DNA of 64,000 bases from Polaribacter pectinis (GTDB taxonomy: Bacteria; Bacteroidota; Bacteroidia; Flavobacteriales; Flavobacteriaceae): assembly GCF_014352875.1 (NCBI RefSeq), contig NZ_CP060695.1, forward strand, positions 3,407,154 to 3,471,153, read 5' to 3'. The notes under the pieces were generated by a model. The model saw only the letters and a list, made by a program, of their open reading frames with translations. It did not search any database and was not told the origin of the DNA. Shown here in pieces: positions 34,248-44,100 of this stretch (position 1 is the first letter of the stretch; each line of letters opens with the position of its first letter). The position numbers and the translations under genes are program-made.

Positions 34248-35147
34248 TTAAAGATTGGTTTCATTTCTTGTGTCTTCTCCCCAGAGTAATTTACTGCGTA
34301 AGGTTTGTAAAAAAGATTGATTTTTAGGAATAATACTTTTTACTTTAAATGCAGCTTTTTTAATGTGAACTTTAGTGTTTTTAGGTACAGTAGCAATTCT
34401 TGAATCTAAAGAAATTAGAAAATCTTTTTCTCTAGAATCTACTTCTAGTTGAATAGCAGTTTCGTCTGAAATAACCATTGATCTTGCGTTTAAATTATGA
34501 GGTGCTATAGGTGTAATAACCAGGTTTTTAGAATCTGGCGAAATTACTGGTCCGTTACAGCTTAAAGAGTAGCCTGTAGAACCTGTTGGTGTTGCAATTA
34601 TTAAGCCATCTGCCCAATAATTGGTTAAATATTCGTTATTTAAATTGGTTCTTACACCAATCATAGATGTTGTATTTTTTCTTGCAATTGTAACTTCGTT
34701 TAAAGCAAAATTAAGTTCAGAAAAATCGTGTGTTTTTGGTTCAGTTTCTATAGATAAAAGAGTTCTTTCTTGTATAGAATACTCACCTTCTAATATAAGT
34801 TCTACGCTTTCTTTAATTACATTTTTATTTATAGTTGCCAAGAAACCTAATCTACCTGTATTAATACCTAAAATAGGTATGTCTAAATTTCTAGTAAAAG
34901 TTACAGCTCTTAAAATTGTACCATCTCCACCTACTGTAAACATTATATCGAAAGAATCATTTAAGTCTGAAAAATGAGAAAATGTAGGATATTTTTTATC
35001 CAAACTATCATCTTTAATTAATAAGTCATAGAATTGTTTTTCTATAAAAACAACAATATTATTTTCTTGAAGAACCTCCAACAGAATTTTAATTTCTTTT
35101 TCTGCGGAAATTGAATATGATTGACCGTAAACTGCTACTTTCTTCAA
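34248..35147 (-). CDS. nadK: NAD kinase
   Basis: A 299-residue ATP-NAD kinase making NADP from NAD. The GGDGT motif is at residues 73-77 (TVGGDGTILRAV), and ILGINTGRLGFLA, the NEVTIAR segment and TPTGSTGYSLSCNGP follow in the expected order. It lies 72 nt downstream of the CBS-domain gene on the same strand, a conserved pair in Flavobacteriaceae. Confidence 0.96.
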   Translation of the reverse strand: MKKVAVYGQSYSISAEKEIKILLEVLQENNIVVFIEKQFYDLLIKDDSLDKKYPTFSHFSDLNDSFDIMFTVGGDGTILRAVTFTRNLDIPILGINTGRLGFLATINKNVIKESVELILEGEYSIQERTLLSIETEPKTHDFSELNFALNEVTIARKNTTSMIGVRTNLNNEYLTNYWADGLIIATPTGSTGYSLSCNGPVISPDSKNLVITPIAPHNLNARSMVISDETAIQLEVDSREKDFLISLDSRIATVPKNTKVHIKKAAFKVKSIIPKNQSFLQTLRSKLLWGEDTRNETNL

Positions 35148-35219
35148 AATTTATGTTTTATTTTAATCTTTTAATTTAGAAAGTTATTGTATTAAAACTT
35201 CCAACTTCCAACTCAAGAA

Positions 35220-35879
35220 CTACATTTCTAAATATTTCTGTAAATAATCGGATCTATTTTTTAAATCTTCTAAATAAATATCATTCTCGTGAGTAGAAAC
35301 TATCTTGTAATCATACCTTCTAAAAGTTTGTATAATTTCGTTAATTTCATTGGTAACAATTTTAAGCGTTACTTGAATAAAATCATTCGATTTAGAAGAA
35401 ACGTAAACACCCAATAATTTAGCGCCATTTGCTTCCACAATTTGTGCAACTTCTCCCATAGAATAATCATTTTCTAATTTTTCTACAATTAAAGTTTCGC
35501 TTTCTTCAATTAAAAACGGACTTGTAGAAAAGACATCTAAAACATCACCCAAATCATAATACCCCATATAATTTCTTTCCTTGTTTAAAACAGGAATAAT
35601 ATTGGTGTCATTATCAGCAAAAATCTTTAACAATTCTAAAACTGTGGCTTTTTCATCAGCAAAAAAAGAATTCATTAAGTGTGCGTAAGCAACTAATTCT
35701 TCATCTTTGTTTTCGATTGTTTGCAAATCATCTTCAGCAAAAGAACCTAGTAATTTATCATCTTCAATAACAGGAAAATGAGTAATTGGGTAGTTTTTAA
35801 AGACTTTTTGCGCATTTTTTACGCTATCTTTTAAACGTAATGCCTTAATCTCTTTTAATATGTAATCGTTTATGTTCAT
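35220..35879 (-). CDS. CBS-domain protein with C-terminal ACT-like domain
   Basis: A 219-residue cytoplasmic protein with a CBS domain pair (about residues 1-120; FPVIEDDKLLGSFAEDDL and IIPVLNKERNYMGYYDLGD are the paired cores) and an ACT-like regulatory domain (about 135-205). CBS pairs bind adenosine nucleotides. Its constant place upstream of nadK suggests a nucleotide-sensing role, but the target is unknown. It is divergent from pdxJ across a 60-nt gap. Confidence 0.85.
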   Translation of the reverse strand: MNINDYILKEIKALRLKDSVKNAQKVFKNYPITHFPVIEDDKLLGSFAEDDLQTIENKDEELVAYAHLMNSFFADEKATVLELLKIFADNDTNIIPVLNKERNYMGYYDLGDVLDVFSTSPFLIEESETLIVEKLENDYSMGEVAQIVEANGAKLLGVYVSSKSNDFIQVTLKIVTNEINEIIQTFRRYDYKIVSTHENDIYLEDLKNRSDYLQKYLEM

Positions 35880-35939
35880 TCAGTACGAATATAGGATAAA
35901 ATGATTAAATCAGTTATCTTTACAGCCTAATTTTAGACA

Positions 35940-36653
35940 ATGACAAAGTTAAGTGTAAATATTAATAAAATAGCAACTTTACGTAATTCTCGTGGAGGAA
36001 ACGTACCAAATTTATTAAAAGTTGCAACCGATATTCAAGAATTTGGAGCAGAAGGAATTACGATTCACCCAAGACCAGATGAAAGACACATTCGCTACCA
36101 AGATGCAAGAGATTTGGTTTCTGTGGTTAAAACTGAATATAATATTGAAGGAAATCCAATTAAATCTTTTATAGATTTAGTGTTAGAAACGAAACCAACG
36201 CAAGTTACTTTGGTGCCAGATGCAATAGATGCAATTACGTCGAATGCTGGTTGGGATACAATTACGCATCAATCTTTTTTACAGGAAGTAATTAAGGAAT
36301 TTCAACAAAACGGAATTAGAACTTCAATTTTTATTGATACAGATGCTAAATTAATAGAAGCCGCAGCAAAAACGGGTGCAGATAGAATTGAATTATACAC
36401 AGAAGAATTTGCAACGCAATTCGATTTAGGAAATAAGAATGGCGTAAAACCTTATACTGAAGCTGCAATTTTAGCACACAAATTAGGTTTAGGAATTAAT
36501 GCAGGACATGATTTGAGTTTAGAAAACATCAAGTTTTTTAAGGAGAATATTCCGAATTTAGCAGAAGTTTCAATTGGGCACGCATTAATTGCAGAAAGTT
36601 TGTATTTAGGATTAGAGAATGTTGTAAACATGTATTTGCACCGTTTGAAATAG
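35940..36653 (+). CDS. pdxJ: Pyridoxine 5'-phosphate synthase PdxJ
   Basis: A 237-residue TIM-barrel enzyme condensing 1-deoxyxylulose 5-phosphate with 3-amino-2-oxopropyl phosphate in vitamin B6 synthesis. Motifs: LSVNINKIATLRNSRG at the start, ITIHPRPDERHI, TLVPD and the C-terminal GHALIAESLYLGLE. A weak -7 box TATCTTTA (35915-35922, one mismatch) lies 17 nt upstream. The alpha/beta hydrolase gene follows after 39 nt, as often seen in the family. Confidence 0.95.
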   Translation: MTKLSVNINKIATLRNSRGGNVPNLLKVATDIQEFGAEGITIHPRPDERHIRYQDARDLVSVVKTEYNIEGNPIKSFIDLVLETKPTQVTLVPDAIDAITSNAGWDTITHQSFLQEVIKEFQQNGIRTSIFIDTDAKLIEAAAKTGADRIELYTEEFATQFDLGNKNGVKPYTEAAILAHKLGLGINAGHDLSLENIKFFKENIPNLAEVSIGHALIAESLYLGLENVVNMYLHRLK

Positions 36654-36692
36654 TAGTAAATTTTTTAATCTCAATTAATACAGATAATACAG

Positions 36693-37466
36693 ATGTCAAA
36701 AAATCCAATATTACATTCAACCATAAAAGGCGAAGGAAAACCATTGTTAATTTTACACGGTTATTTTGGCATGTCTGATAATTGGAAAACGTTAGGAAAT
36801 CAATTTTCGGAAGATTTTGAAGTTCATTTATTAGACCAAAGAAATCACGGAAGAAGTTTTCATTCAGAGGAGTTTAATTATGAGGTTTTAGTTGAAGATT
36901 TACACAAATATATAACACATTATCAGTTAGAAAACATCTATTTAATTGGGCATTCTATGGGAGGGAAAACAGCAATGTTATTTGCAGTTACCTATCCTGA
37001 ATTGGTAGATAAATTAGTAATTGTAGATATTTCGCCAAGAATGTACCAACCACATCATAACGCAATTTTAGCGGGTTTAAATTCTGTTGATTTCTCAATT
37101 CAAAACTCAAGAAGTTTGGTAGATAAAAAAATAGCAGAACTCATACCAGAGTTTGGTGTTCGTCAGTTTTTATTGAAGAATGTGTATTGGATAGAAAAAG
37201 GACAATTAGCCTATCGTTTTAATTTAGAATCTTTAACAGAAAATAATTCTGAAATCGGCGAAGCATTGCCACCTTTTACAGTTTTTGAGAAAGAAACTTT
37301 ATTTTTAAAAGGAGACAAATCTAATTACATTACAGAAAATGAAGAGCCAATTATTGAGGCACATTTTCCAAACTCTAAAATTGTAGAAATTAAAAATGCA
37401 GGCCATTGGTTACATGCAGAAAACCCGAAACAATTTTACGATGAAGTTTGTGATTTTTTTAAGTGA
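36693..37466 (+). CDS. Alpha/beta-fold hydrolase (YbfF-type esterase)
   Basis: A 257-residue alpha/beta hydrolase with oxyanion region LHGYFGMSDNW, nucleophile elbow GHSMGGK (Ser near residue 91) and catalytic His in AGHWLHAENP near the C-terminus. The DQRNHGRS segment is typical of YbfF-like acyl-CoA/ester hydrolases. Substrate unknown. It follows pdxJ on the same strand. Its stop is only 3 nt before the palindromic element at 37470, which suggests the element inserted right at the gene's end. Confidence 0.9.
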   Translation: MSKNPILHSTIKGEGKPLLILHGYFGMSDNWKTLGNQFSEDFEVHLLDQRNHGRSFHSEEFNYEVLVEDLHKYITHYQLENIYLIGHSMGGKTAMLFAVTYPELVDKLVIVDISPRMYQPHHNAILAGLNSVDFSIQNSRSLVDKKIAELIPEFGVRQFLLKNVYWIEKGQLAYRFNLESLTENNSEIGEALPPFTVFEKETLFLKGDKSNYITENEEPIIEAHFPNSKIVEIKNAGHWLHAENPKQFYDEVCDFFK

Positions 37467-37469
37467 TTC

Positions 37470-37600
37470 GCTAACGTTGTTGTGTATGATTAGTTGCGTG
37501 TTTTAAGCACTAAAGTTAGCAAATAAAACACAGATAGAAAGTCCGCGAGGACTTTCGTAAATTGGCTAAAACCAAGCAATTAAATATACACGGTGTTAGC
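37470..37600. repeat. Nested inverted-repeat (attC-like) element
   Basis: A 131-nt element that can fold on itself. Outer arms GCTAAC (37470-37475) and GTTAGC (37595-37600) extend with related TGTGTAT / ATACAC segments. Next come TTAGTTGC / GCAATTAA (one G-T pair), then TTAGC / GGCTAA. Innermost is a perfect 8-bp hairpin GAAAGTCC (37537-37544) / GGACTTTC (37549-37556) with a GCGA loop. No gene fits inside. The layout resembles integron attC sites or a small non-autonomous mobile repeat; which one is not established. Confidence 0.65.
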
Positions 37601-37623
37601 AAATGTTTTTTATTCGTTTGTTA

Positions 37624-38088
37624 TTATTTCAGAGTTTTAATTCCATTTTTATATTCATTAAGGCAATATTCATCTAACTTTATTTCGTGATTATAAGTCG
37701 AGTTTCCTTGATTAATTGATACTTCTATATCAATTATCTCTAAAGTCTCTAAATCTATTAAAATCGTATATCCAAAATCCTTGTTTTTCTGGGAAATGTC
37801 AAAATTCAGATAGTATGGCATTATATCTTTTGAATGATACCACGAAGCTGATAATTTCAATTTAGGTTTTTCGTGAATGTCAAAATAGTAATTCATACAA
37901 CTTGGCAAAACAATTTCTTTGTCTTTTATTCTCAAGTATTTTTTACTTAAGTCAAATTTTGTAATTCCAAATTCTTTCGGCAAACCAATTATATTTCCAT
38001 TTTCATCAATTCGTAGTATTGTATCTTGATGAACTATATTTGAATTCGTAATAAATATAAATGAGATTAGAATCAGAAGCGTTTTCAT
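37624..38088 (-). CDS. Hypothetical secreted protein (cassette-like)
   Basis: A 154-residue protein with an N-terminal signal peptide (MKTLLILISFIFI, cleavage near residue 17-20) and no domain I recognise. The mature part is mixed charged and aromatic, with two Cys (near residues 64 and 142). It lies between GTTAGCAAAT (37595) and its inverted copy ATTTGCTAAC (38110) and is oriented against its neighbours, as expected for an acquired gene cassette. Function unknown. Confidence 0.65.
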   Translation of the reverse strand: MKTLLILISFIFITNSNIVHQDTILRIDENGNIIGLPKEFGITKFDLSKKYLRIKDKEIVLPSCMNYYFDIHEKPKLKLSASWYHSKDIMPYYLNFDISQKNKDFGYTILIDLETLEIIDIEVSINQGNSTYNHEIKLDEYCLNEYKNGIKTLK

Positions 38089-38109
38089 TCGTAGAGATTG
38101 GTTTTTAAT

Positions 38110-38119
38110 ATTTGCTAAC
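38110..38119. repeat. Inverted copy of the cassette boundary sequence
   Basis: ATTTGCTAAC is the exact reverse complement of GTTAGCAAAT at 37595-37604. The two 10-bp sequences bracket the hypothetical gene at 37624-38088, giving a unit of about 525 bp with terminal inverted repeats. The sequence between 38120 and 38229 is AT-rich with nothing recognised. Confidence 0.55.
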
Positions 38120-38229
38120 TCTGATGATAAGGTGAGTTTAAATTCACTCTATGGTAAGTTAACTAAGTTATATTTTTTTAATTTTAGAAACAAACTATAT
38201 TGTTTTTCAAAGTTTTGTTTTTTAATGTT

Positions 38230-40332
38230 TTAAATATTTTTCACATCAAATAAACTCTTATGAAACATTAATATCAATGCAATATTTTTTTGTTCTACTC
38301 TTTGGCAATTAAAAACTGCAGCTTCTAATTCGTTTGCAATATTGTTAAACTCTCCGTTTTCAAAAATTAAACCAGGTTTTCTATCAAACTTTCCTGTATC
38401 TATAATTGCTTCTTTAAATTCAGTAATATCATCTATGTTAGGTAATTGCTTAAACTCAATTTTGTCTATTTTAGAAAGGGTATCATTCAAATTAAAATGA
38501 AGGTCTTTAATTCTATTTCCAAAAGAAGTAACTGTATTTTGTTCGACATCAGTTCTTGCTTGTAAATCATTTAATTCATTAAAAATAGTATTTTTAGTAG
38601 CAACAATATCTCTGTAAATTTCAGAAATAACTGCGTGTTGTTTGTAAATTTTTAGAAGCTCTGCATCTTTAGCTTCTTTTTTTGCAATTGCCAAATGTGA
38701 TGCGCAAAAGTCAATATCCCATTCTTTAAAACTATCATTAAAAATCTTTTCTTTTTCTTGAATTAAAAAGATATAACCTTCTTGTACGGTTTTTTTATTG
38801 AATTCTTTTTCTTTATATTTAAATGAAGTTTCCTTGGCAGTTCCTTCAGAAATTTTCACCACTTTTTCTATCAATAAATCAATTTCTTGAACAGGTTTCA
38901 TTAGAGCTACAAGTTCCGTTTTTAAACTTTCTATGGTTTTAGAAGTTCCGTTTTCTGCTTTAGAAAGCAGTACCTTTTCTTCTTCAATGTGTAAAAAACG
39001 ATCTTGAAATGTATTTAAGTATTCTTCTGCCAATTCTTTTCCTATTTGTTCTTGCACAATAAAGTTCTCAAAAACGGTAGCTTCAGAAAATTCTTCGGGC
39101 GTTTTATTAATGTATTTCTCATGAATTAAAGCAGTCATGGTTTCTTGTAATTCTTCATTATTATTATTAAATAATAACCAAGGAGAACGTGTGTCTTCAA
39201 TACAAGCAACAAAAGGAACTTTCGCATTATGTTCTCTTTTGTCATTTGGTGGGTGACTTAAATACATGTTTGCTTTTGAAACTTCAGAATTTGTAAAAAA
39301 CGTTTTTCCTCCTCTTTTATCTACTGGTAAGTTTTCTAATTTCGTGTTTAGTTCTTCTTTGTTTCTTTCTAAAGCTAAATTATTATGTAAGTACAAATTT
39401 TTAACAAATACTTTCTTTTTAGAAGCTAAAAAAGCATTGTTTATAGTATTGTTCCAGTTTTCGAAACCTGTATCTAATTTCCAAAGTGCAGAAATTATGG
39501 CATCACTTCCAGAAGTACTTACAGCAACTTTGTCTGCGTTAAACTCCATTTCTCTAGAAAGCGAAGAATACATAATATTTAAAAACTGATAAAATAATGC
39601 TAGAACTTGTCTAATAATCCAAATAAGTGGTGTTATTGCCCAAGCAGCAGCAGATAATCGTAAATCTGATGCTCTCCATTGATCTAGAATATCATCCCAT
39701 TTATCTCTCGAATAAATCATATCATGTATAATTGTATTTGCAGAGTTAATATAGCTTCCTATTTTCATACTACTTTGTGCAAAATGTCCAAATTCATGAC
39801 TTACTACTGCTTTAAATTCTGATAAGTTTAAGCAACTTGTTAAACCTAAACCAATAGTGAGTTCTTTTTTTATTGGTAAAAATAAACTCAACCAAATATT
39901 AGAGTAAGAAACATAGGCATTTACATCTGGGTCTATGTAAATATTTTTTGGTTTAGGTGCTCCAGTTTCTTTACAAATCTGGTCAATGAAGCTCCACAAT
40001 TCTTTATGCTCTTCTTTTTTTAATTTAATTCTGTTTTCTGGCTTGTGGTTTTTAAGTTTAAAAAAAAACTTTAATGTAAATATTAATAGCATTAAAGAAC
40101 CACCAATAGCTCCAATTTTAAGTAGAATTGTAATGGTATTAATTAATGAAACTTCATAAATAAAAGCGTAATAAACCAAAAAAAACAAACCAACAACCAA
40201 GGCAGCATACAAAGTAAAAAACAATACAATAGCAACAATTGCTAAAAATGCTTTAAATTTATAAGATGAAGGTAAAGAAGTTAGTTTTAAAGGTACGTTT
40301 TTCGGACTTTCTGGATAGTAAATAGTTGACAT
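38230..40332 (-). CDS. M48 family membrane metalloprotease
   Basis: A 700-residue protein with two membrane segments near the start (about residues 28-58 and 65-92), then an M48 (HtpX/Ste24-like) peptidase domain with zinc motif HEFGH (H179, E180, H183) and a likely third ligand in SREMEFNADK about 80 residues later. The C-terminal half (from ~380) is long, helical and charged, much larger than HtpX, with no domain recognised. Probably a membrane-anchored protease with a cytoplasmic regulatory region. It is transcribed alone. Confidence 0.88.
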   Translation of the reverse strand: MSTIYYPESPKNVPLKLTSLPSSYKFKAFLAIVAIVLFFTLYAALVVGLFFLVYYAFIYEVSLINTITILLKIGAIGGSLMLLIFTLKFFFKLKNHKPENRIKLKKEEHKELWSFIDQICKETGAPKPKNIYIDPDVNAYVSYSNIWLSLFLPIKKELTIGLGLTSCLNLSEFKAVVSHEFGHFAQSSMKIGSYINSANTIIHDMIYSRDKWDDILDQWRASDLRLSAAAWAITPLIWIIRQVLALFYQFLNIMYSSLSREMEFNADKVAVSTSGSDAIISALWKLDTGFENWNNTINNAFLASKKKVFVKNLYLHNNLALERNKEELNTKLENLPVDKRGGKTFFTNSEVSKANMYLSHPPNDKREHNAKVPFVACIEDTRSPWLLFNNNNEELQETMTALIHEKYINKTPEEFSEATVFENFIVQEQIGKELAEEYLNTFQDRFLHIEEEKVLLSKAENGTSKTIESLKTELVALMKPVQEIDLLIEKVVKISEGTAKETSFKYKEKEFNKKTVQEGYIFLIQEKEKIFNDSFKEWDIDFCASHLAIAKKEAKDAELLKIYKQHAVISEIYRDIVATKNTIFNELNDLQARTDVEQNTVTSFGNRIKDLHFNLNDTLSKIDKIEFKQLPNIDDITEFKEAIIDTGKFDRKPGLIFENGEFNNIANELEAAVFNCQRVEQKNIALILMFHKSLFDVKNI

Positions 40333-40400
40333 GAAATAGCAATTTTATTTTTTTTAAAACTAATTAAAAAAAATAAAAGACCAAATTATTTTAGAACCTT

Positions 40401-40408
40401 TATATTTG
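40401..40408 (+). promoter_or_regulatory. Predicted -7 promoter box of mazG
   Basis: TATATTTG, exact TAnnTTTG match, 37 nt before the ATG at 40446, in the divergent gap from the M48 gene. Confidence 0.5.
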
Positions 40409-40445
40409 ATTTTTTTAAATTCTTCAATATTTCAATACAAGAAAA

Positions 40446-40772
40446 ATGAACATAGAAAACGCACAAAAACAAGTAGATGATTGGATTAAAAATCACGGAG
40501 TTCGTTATTTTAATGAGCTTACAAACATGGCCCAACTTACAGAAGAAGTTGGAGAAGTGGCAAGAATTATTGCAAGACGTTATGGAGAGCAAAGTGAAAA
40601 AGAATCGGATAAAAATAAAGATTTAGGTGAAGAATTAGCAGATGTATTATTTGTTGTTTTATGTTTGGCAAATCAAACAGGAATCAATTTACAAGATGCT
40701 TTTGAGAAGAAATTAGATATTAAAACAAAACGCGATCATGATCGTCATCATAACAATCAAAAATTAAAATAA
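40446..40772 (+). CDS. MazG-like nucleotide pyrophosphohydrolase
   Basis: A 108-residue all-alpha NTP pyrophosphatase of the MazG family. Metal-binding acidic residues appear in EEVGEVARII (E-x-x-E style) and in the second helix DLGEELADVLFVV (E-x-x-D). It hydrolyses non-canonical or excess NTPs to NMP and pyrophosphate. It is much shorter than E. coli MazG, having one domain only. It is followed after 1 nt by a small membrane-protein gene; together they form a short operon ending at the hairpin at 41066. Confidence 0.9.
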   Translation: MNIENAQKQVDDWIKNHGVRYFNELTNMAQLTEEVGEVARIIARRYGEQSEKESDKNKDLGEELADVLFVVLCLANQTGINLQDAFEKKLDIKTKRDHDRHHNNQKLK

Positions 40773-40773
40773 A

Positions 40774-41022
40774 ATGACTTTTTTAGAAAAAATAAAACAA
40801 CCACTTTTTTGGACGAATTTCGCAAAAGTTGCCATTCCTTTTTTTATTATGGTTACTTTAATTTCATTATTTATGAATAGCTGGAAAGAAATATTTGCTG
40901 GTGATTTTGCAAAAGTGAATGAAATAAATTTCGCTGGCAATAAATGGAAAACTTTTTGGGGATTAAAAATTGTAATAAGTACTTTTTATGGTATTTGGGT
41001 TACTAGTAAAAAAATGAAATAG
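40774..41022 (+). CDS. Small membrane protein of unknown function
   Basis: An 82-residue protein with two hydrophobic segments (about residues 16-36 and a weaker one at 59-76), tandem with mazG (1-nt gap). Proteins of this shape sit between mazG and aroA in many Flavobacteriaceae; here aroA is displaced by the large gene at 41128-44235. I do not recognise a domain. Confidence 0.75.
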   Translation: MTFLEKIKQPLFWTNFAKVAIPFFIMVTLISLFMNSWKEIFAGDFAKVNEINFAGNKWKTFWGLKIVISTFYGIWVTSKKMK

Positions 41023-41065
41023 GTAATTAGTTATTGCTGTTAAAGCGTTAAATATATAAGATAAT

Positions 41066-41104
41066 AAAAGGGTCAGTTTCAAAATTTTTGAAACTGACCC
41101 TTTT
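41066..41104. terminator. Bidirectional terminator between convergent genes
   Basis: A perfect 19-bp inverted repeat (41066-41084 and 41086-41104; core GGGTCAGTTTC / GAAACTGACCC) flanked by A4 and T4 runs. It serves both the mazG operon from the left and the BNR-repeat gene from the right. Confidence 0.93.
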
Positions 41105-41127
41105 ATTTTAAGTTAATTTTAGAAAGA

Positions 41128-44100
41128 CTAATCTAATTGAATCAAATCAATATCACTTTCTTTTACTTTTTGGTTTAACTCTCTCACTCCATTTACAAAT
41201 AAGGCATTTAGTTTTGTCAATTCTGCATCAATGTCTTTAGTAATTGCATTTTTAAAATCAATGGCTTGTTGTGTTGGAGCATAATTTCCAATTCTTGTTA
41301 ATGAGTTTAAATGTGCTAATTTATTGTTCAAACGAATTGGGTAATTTAATGGATCTTGTCCGCTTTTAGATTTTGTTTGATACAACGTTTCTTCAATTTT
41401 GGTCATGTTTTTTACCAAAGTATCAGCATATTCTAACAATGCATTGTGCTTTTCTTTGTCTTTAATAGATTTCTTTAACAAACCAACTTGACTTCTAACT
41501 TTCTTCACATTTTTTAATGCTTTATGAATTTCAGTCATTTTGGTGTTAATGTCATTTATAAAATCAAATTGTGCTTTCATATCACTTTCTGTAGCTTCCG
41601 AAGTTGGATTCCTTAAAATATTAAAATTCTGATGCATCTTTTTATCATTCACAGCCAATTCCACTTTGTAATTTCCTGGCAATGCCATTGGTCCGTTTAA
41701 TGAAGCCCACCAAAGAATCATTCCTTTAACTTTTTCAGCTCCAGGATACATCATATTCCAATAGAAAATATTATTTCCATCTTCTAATTTTAATTCTTCT
41801 TCCTTATTTTCTTTATCAGGTTTTGTTGAATATTTTTTGATGATATTGTCGTTAGTATCATAAAATGATAAACTAATAATGTCGTCTTCTTTTTTCTCTT
41901 TGATAAAATAATTTACAGCAACGCCACCAGGATGATTTGTTCCTTGAGTTTTCGAAGTTCTACCATTTCCACCACTCATATTATAAGCATTTTTTGGCTT
42001 GTATAAAACAATTTCTTCTTTTAAAGTTGATGAATTTAGTTGATGAATTGGTGTTAAATCGTCTATAATCCAAAGCGAACGACCTTGAGTTGCAGCAATT
42101 AAATTATCGTTTTTAATAGCCAAATCTGTAATAGGTACAATTGGTAAGTTTTGCTGAAAAGATTCCCAACTTTTTCCATCATTAAAAGAAATATACATAC
42201 CTTTTTCTGTTCCAGCATACAACAAATCTTTACGTTTTGGGTCTGCTCTTAAAGCTCTTGTAAAAGCTTCGTTTTCAATTCCATCTACAATTAATTTCCA
42301 AGATTTTCCGTAGTTTTCTGTTTTGTAGATGTAAGGTTTGTAATCTCCAGATTTGTATTTCGTTCCTACAATATAAGCACCACCTTTTGTAAAAGGATCT
42401 ACTTCAATGCAGTTAATCATCATCCATTCTGGCATTTTCTTTGGAGTAACATTGTCCCAAGAATCGCCATTATTTTTAGAAACATGTACCAAACCATCAT
42501 CTGAACCTGTCCAAATTAAACCAGCTTCAAAAGGCGATTCTGTAGCTGCGAAAATAGTTCCATAATATTCTACACCAGTATTATCTTGTGTAATTGGTCC
42601 ACCAGAAGATTTTAAAGTTTTTGGGTCGTTTCTCGTTAAATCCGGACTGATTAATTTCCAAGATTGTCCTTCATCTTCTGAAGCGTGTAAATGATTAGAA
42701 GCGGCATACAAACGTTTTTTGTTATTTGGAGAAAAGAAAATAGGGAAATTCCATTGGAAACGATATTTAAAATCTTCAGCTCCATGACCCATTGGGTCAT
42801 CTGGCCAAACATTTATAGCTCTTGTTTCTCCAGTTTTATGATTTTTTCGGGTTAACAAACCACCATAACTTCCACCATAAACAATATCATCATTTAAAGG
42901 ATCTACAGCAATATGCGCACTTTCTCCACCAGCAGTAGATTCCCAGTCGGATTCTGTAATAAACCTTCCAGCAGTTCTGTGAGAAATTCTAACGGTTGAA
43001 TTATCTTGTTGTGCAGCTAAAATTCTATATGGAAAATGATTATCTGTAGTAACTCTGTAAAATTGAGAAGTTGGTTGATTCATATACGTACTCCAATTCT
43101 CGCCAGCATCAAAAGAAATTTGTGCACCTCCATCGTCTCCAATAATCATTCTTTGGTTGTCTTCTGGAGCAATCCACAAATCGTGATGATCTCCATGAGG
43201 TGCATTATAAGTCGAATATGTTTTTCCACCATCAGTAGATTTATGATAACGTACATTTAAAACATATAAAATATCTTCATCTTGTGTATCTGCATACAAA
43301 CGTGTGTAATACCAAGCTCGCTGACGTAATTTTCTTTCGGAATTGATGAGTTTCCAATTTTTTCCAGCATCTGTAGATTTGTAAACACCTCCTTTATCGT
43401 TTTCAATTAATGCCCAAACAATATCGGAATTTACAGGAGAAACTGTAACTCCAGAAATTCCCCAAGTTCCTTTTGGTAAACCTTTGTTTTCAGAAATATT
43501 GGTCCAAGTTTCTCCTTCGTCTGTACTTTTAAATATGGCAGAACCTTTTCCGCCAGAAGATAAACTGTAAGGAGTTCTGCGAACATCCCAAGTAGTTGCG
43601 TATAAAATCCTTGGGTTATTTGGATCGATAATTAAATCGATAACTCCAGAATTTTCATCCGAAAACAATACTTTTTTCCAGTTTTCTCCACCATCAATAG
43701 ATTTGTAAACTCCTCTTTCTTGGGTTGGTTTGTATAAATCTCCCATAACTCCTGCAAAAACGATATCTGGATTTTTAGGATGAATTCTCATTCTCGGAAC
43801 GTGTCTAGAGTTTTTTAAGCCCATATGTTTCCAGGTTTTTCCAGCATTTTCCGATTTCCAAATTCCATCTCCAGAAGAAACATTTCCACGAACGGTTTTT
43901 TCTCCCATTCCAACATAAATCACATTATTATCCGATTTAGAAACGGCTACAGAACCCACAGAACCTCCAAAAAATCCGTCGGAAATATTCTGCCAAGTAT
44001 TACCAGCATCTGTAGTTTTCCAAACGCCACCACCAGTTGCACCCATGTAAAAAAGATTCGCTTTACCAGAAACCCCAGTAACAGCAGCACTTCTTCCTCC

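Noticed and set aside
35911..35922. TATCTTTA as a pdxJ -7 box
   Set aside because: One mismatch at the conserved final G and no -33 box; mentioned in the pdxJ entry but not listed as a feature.
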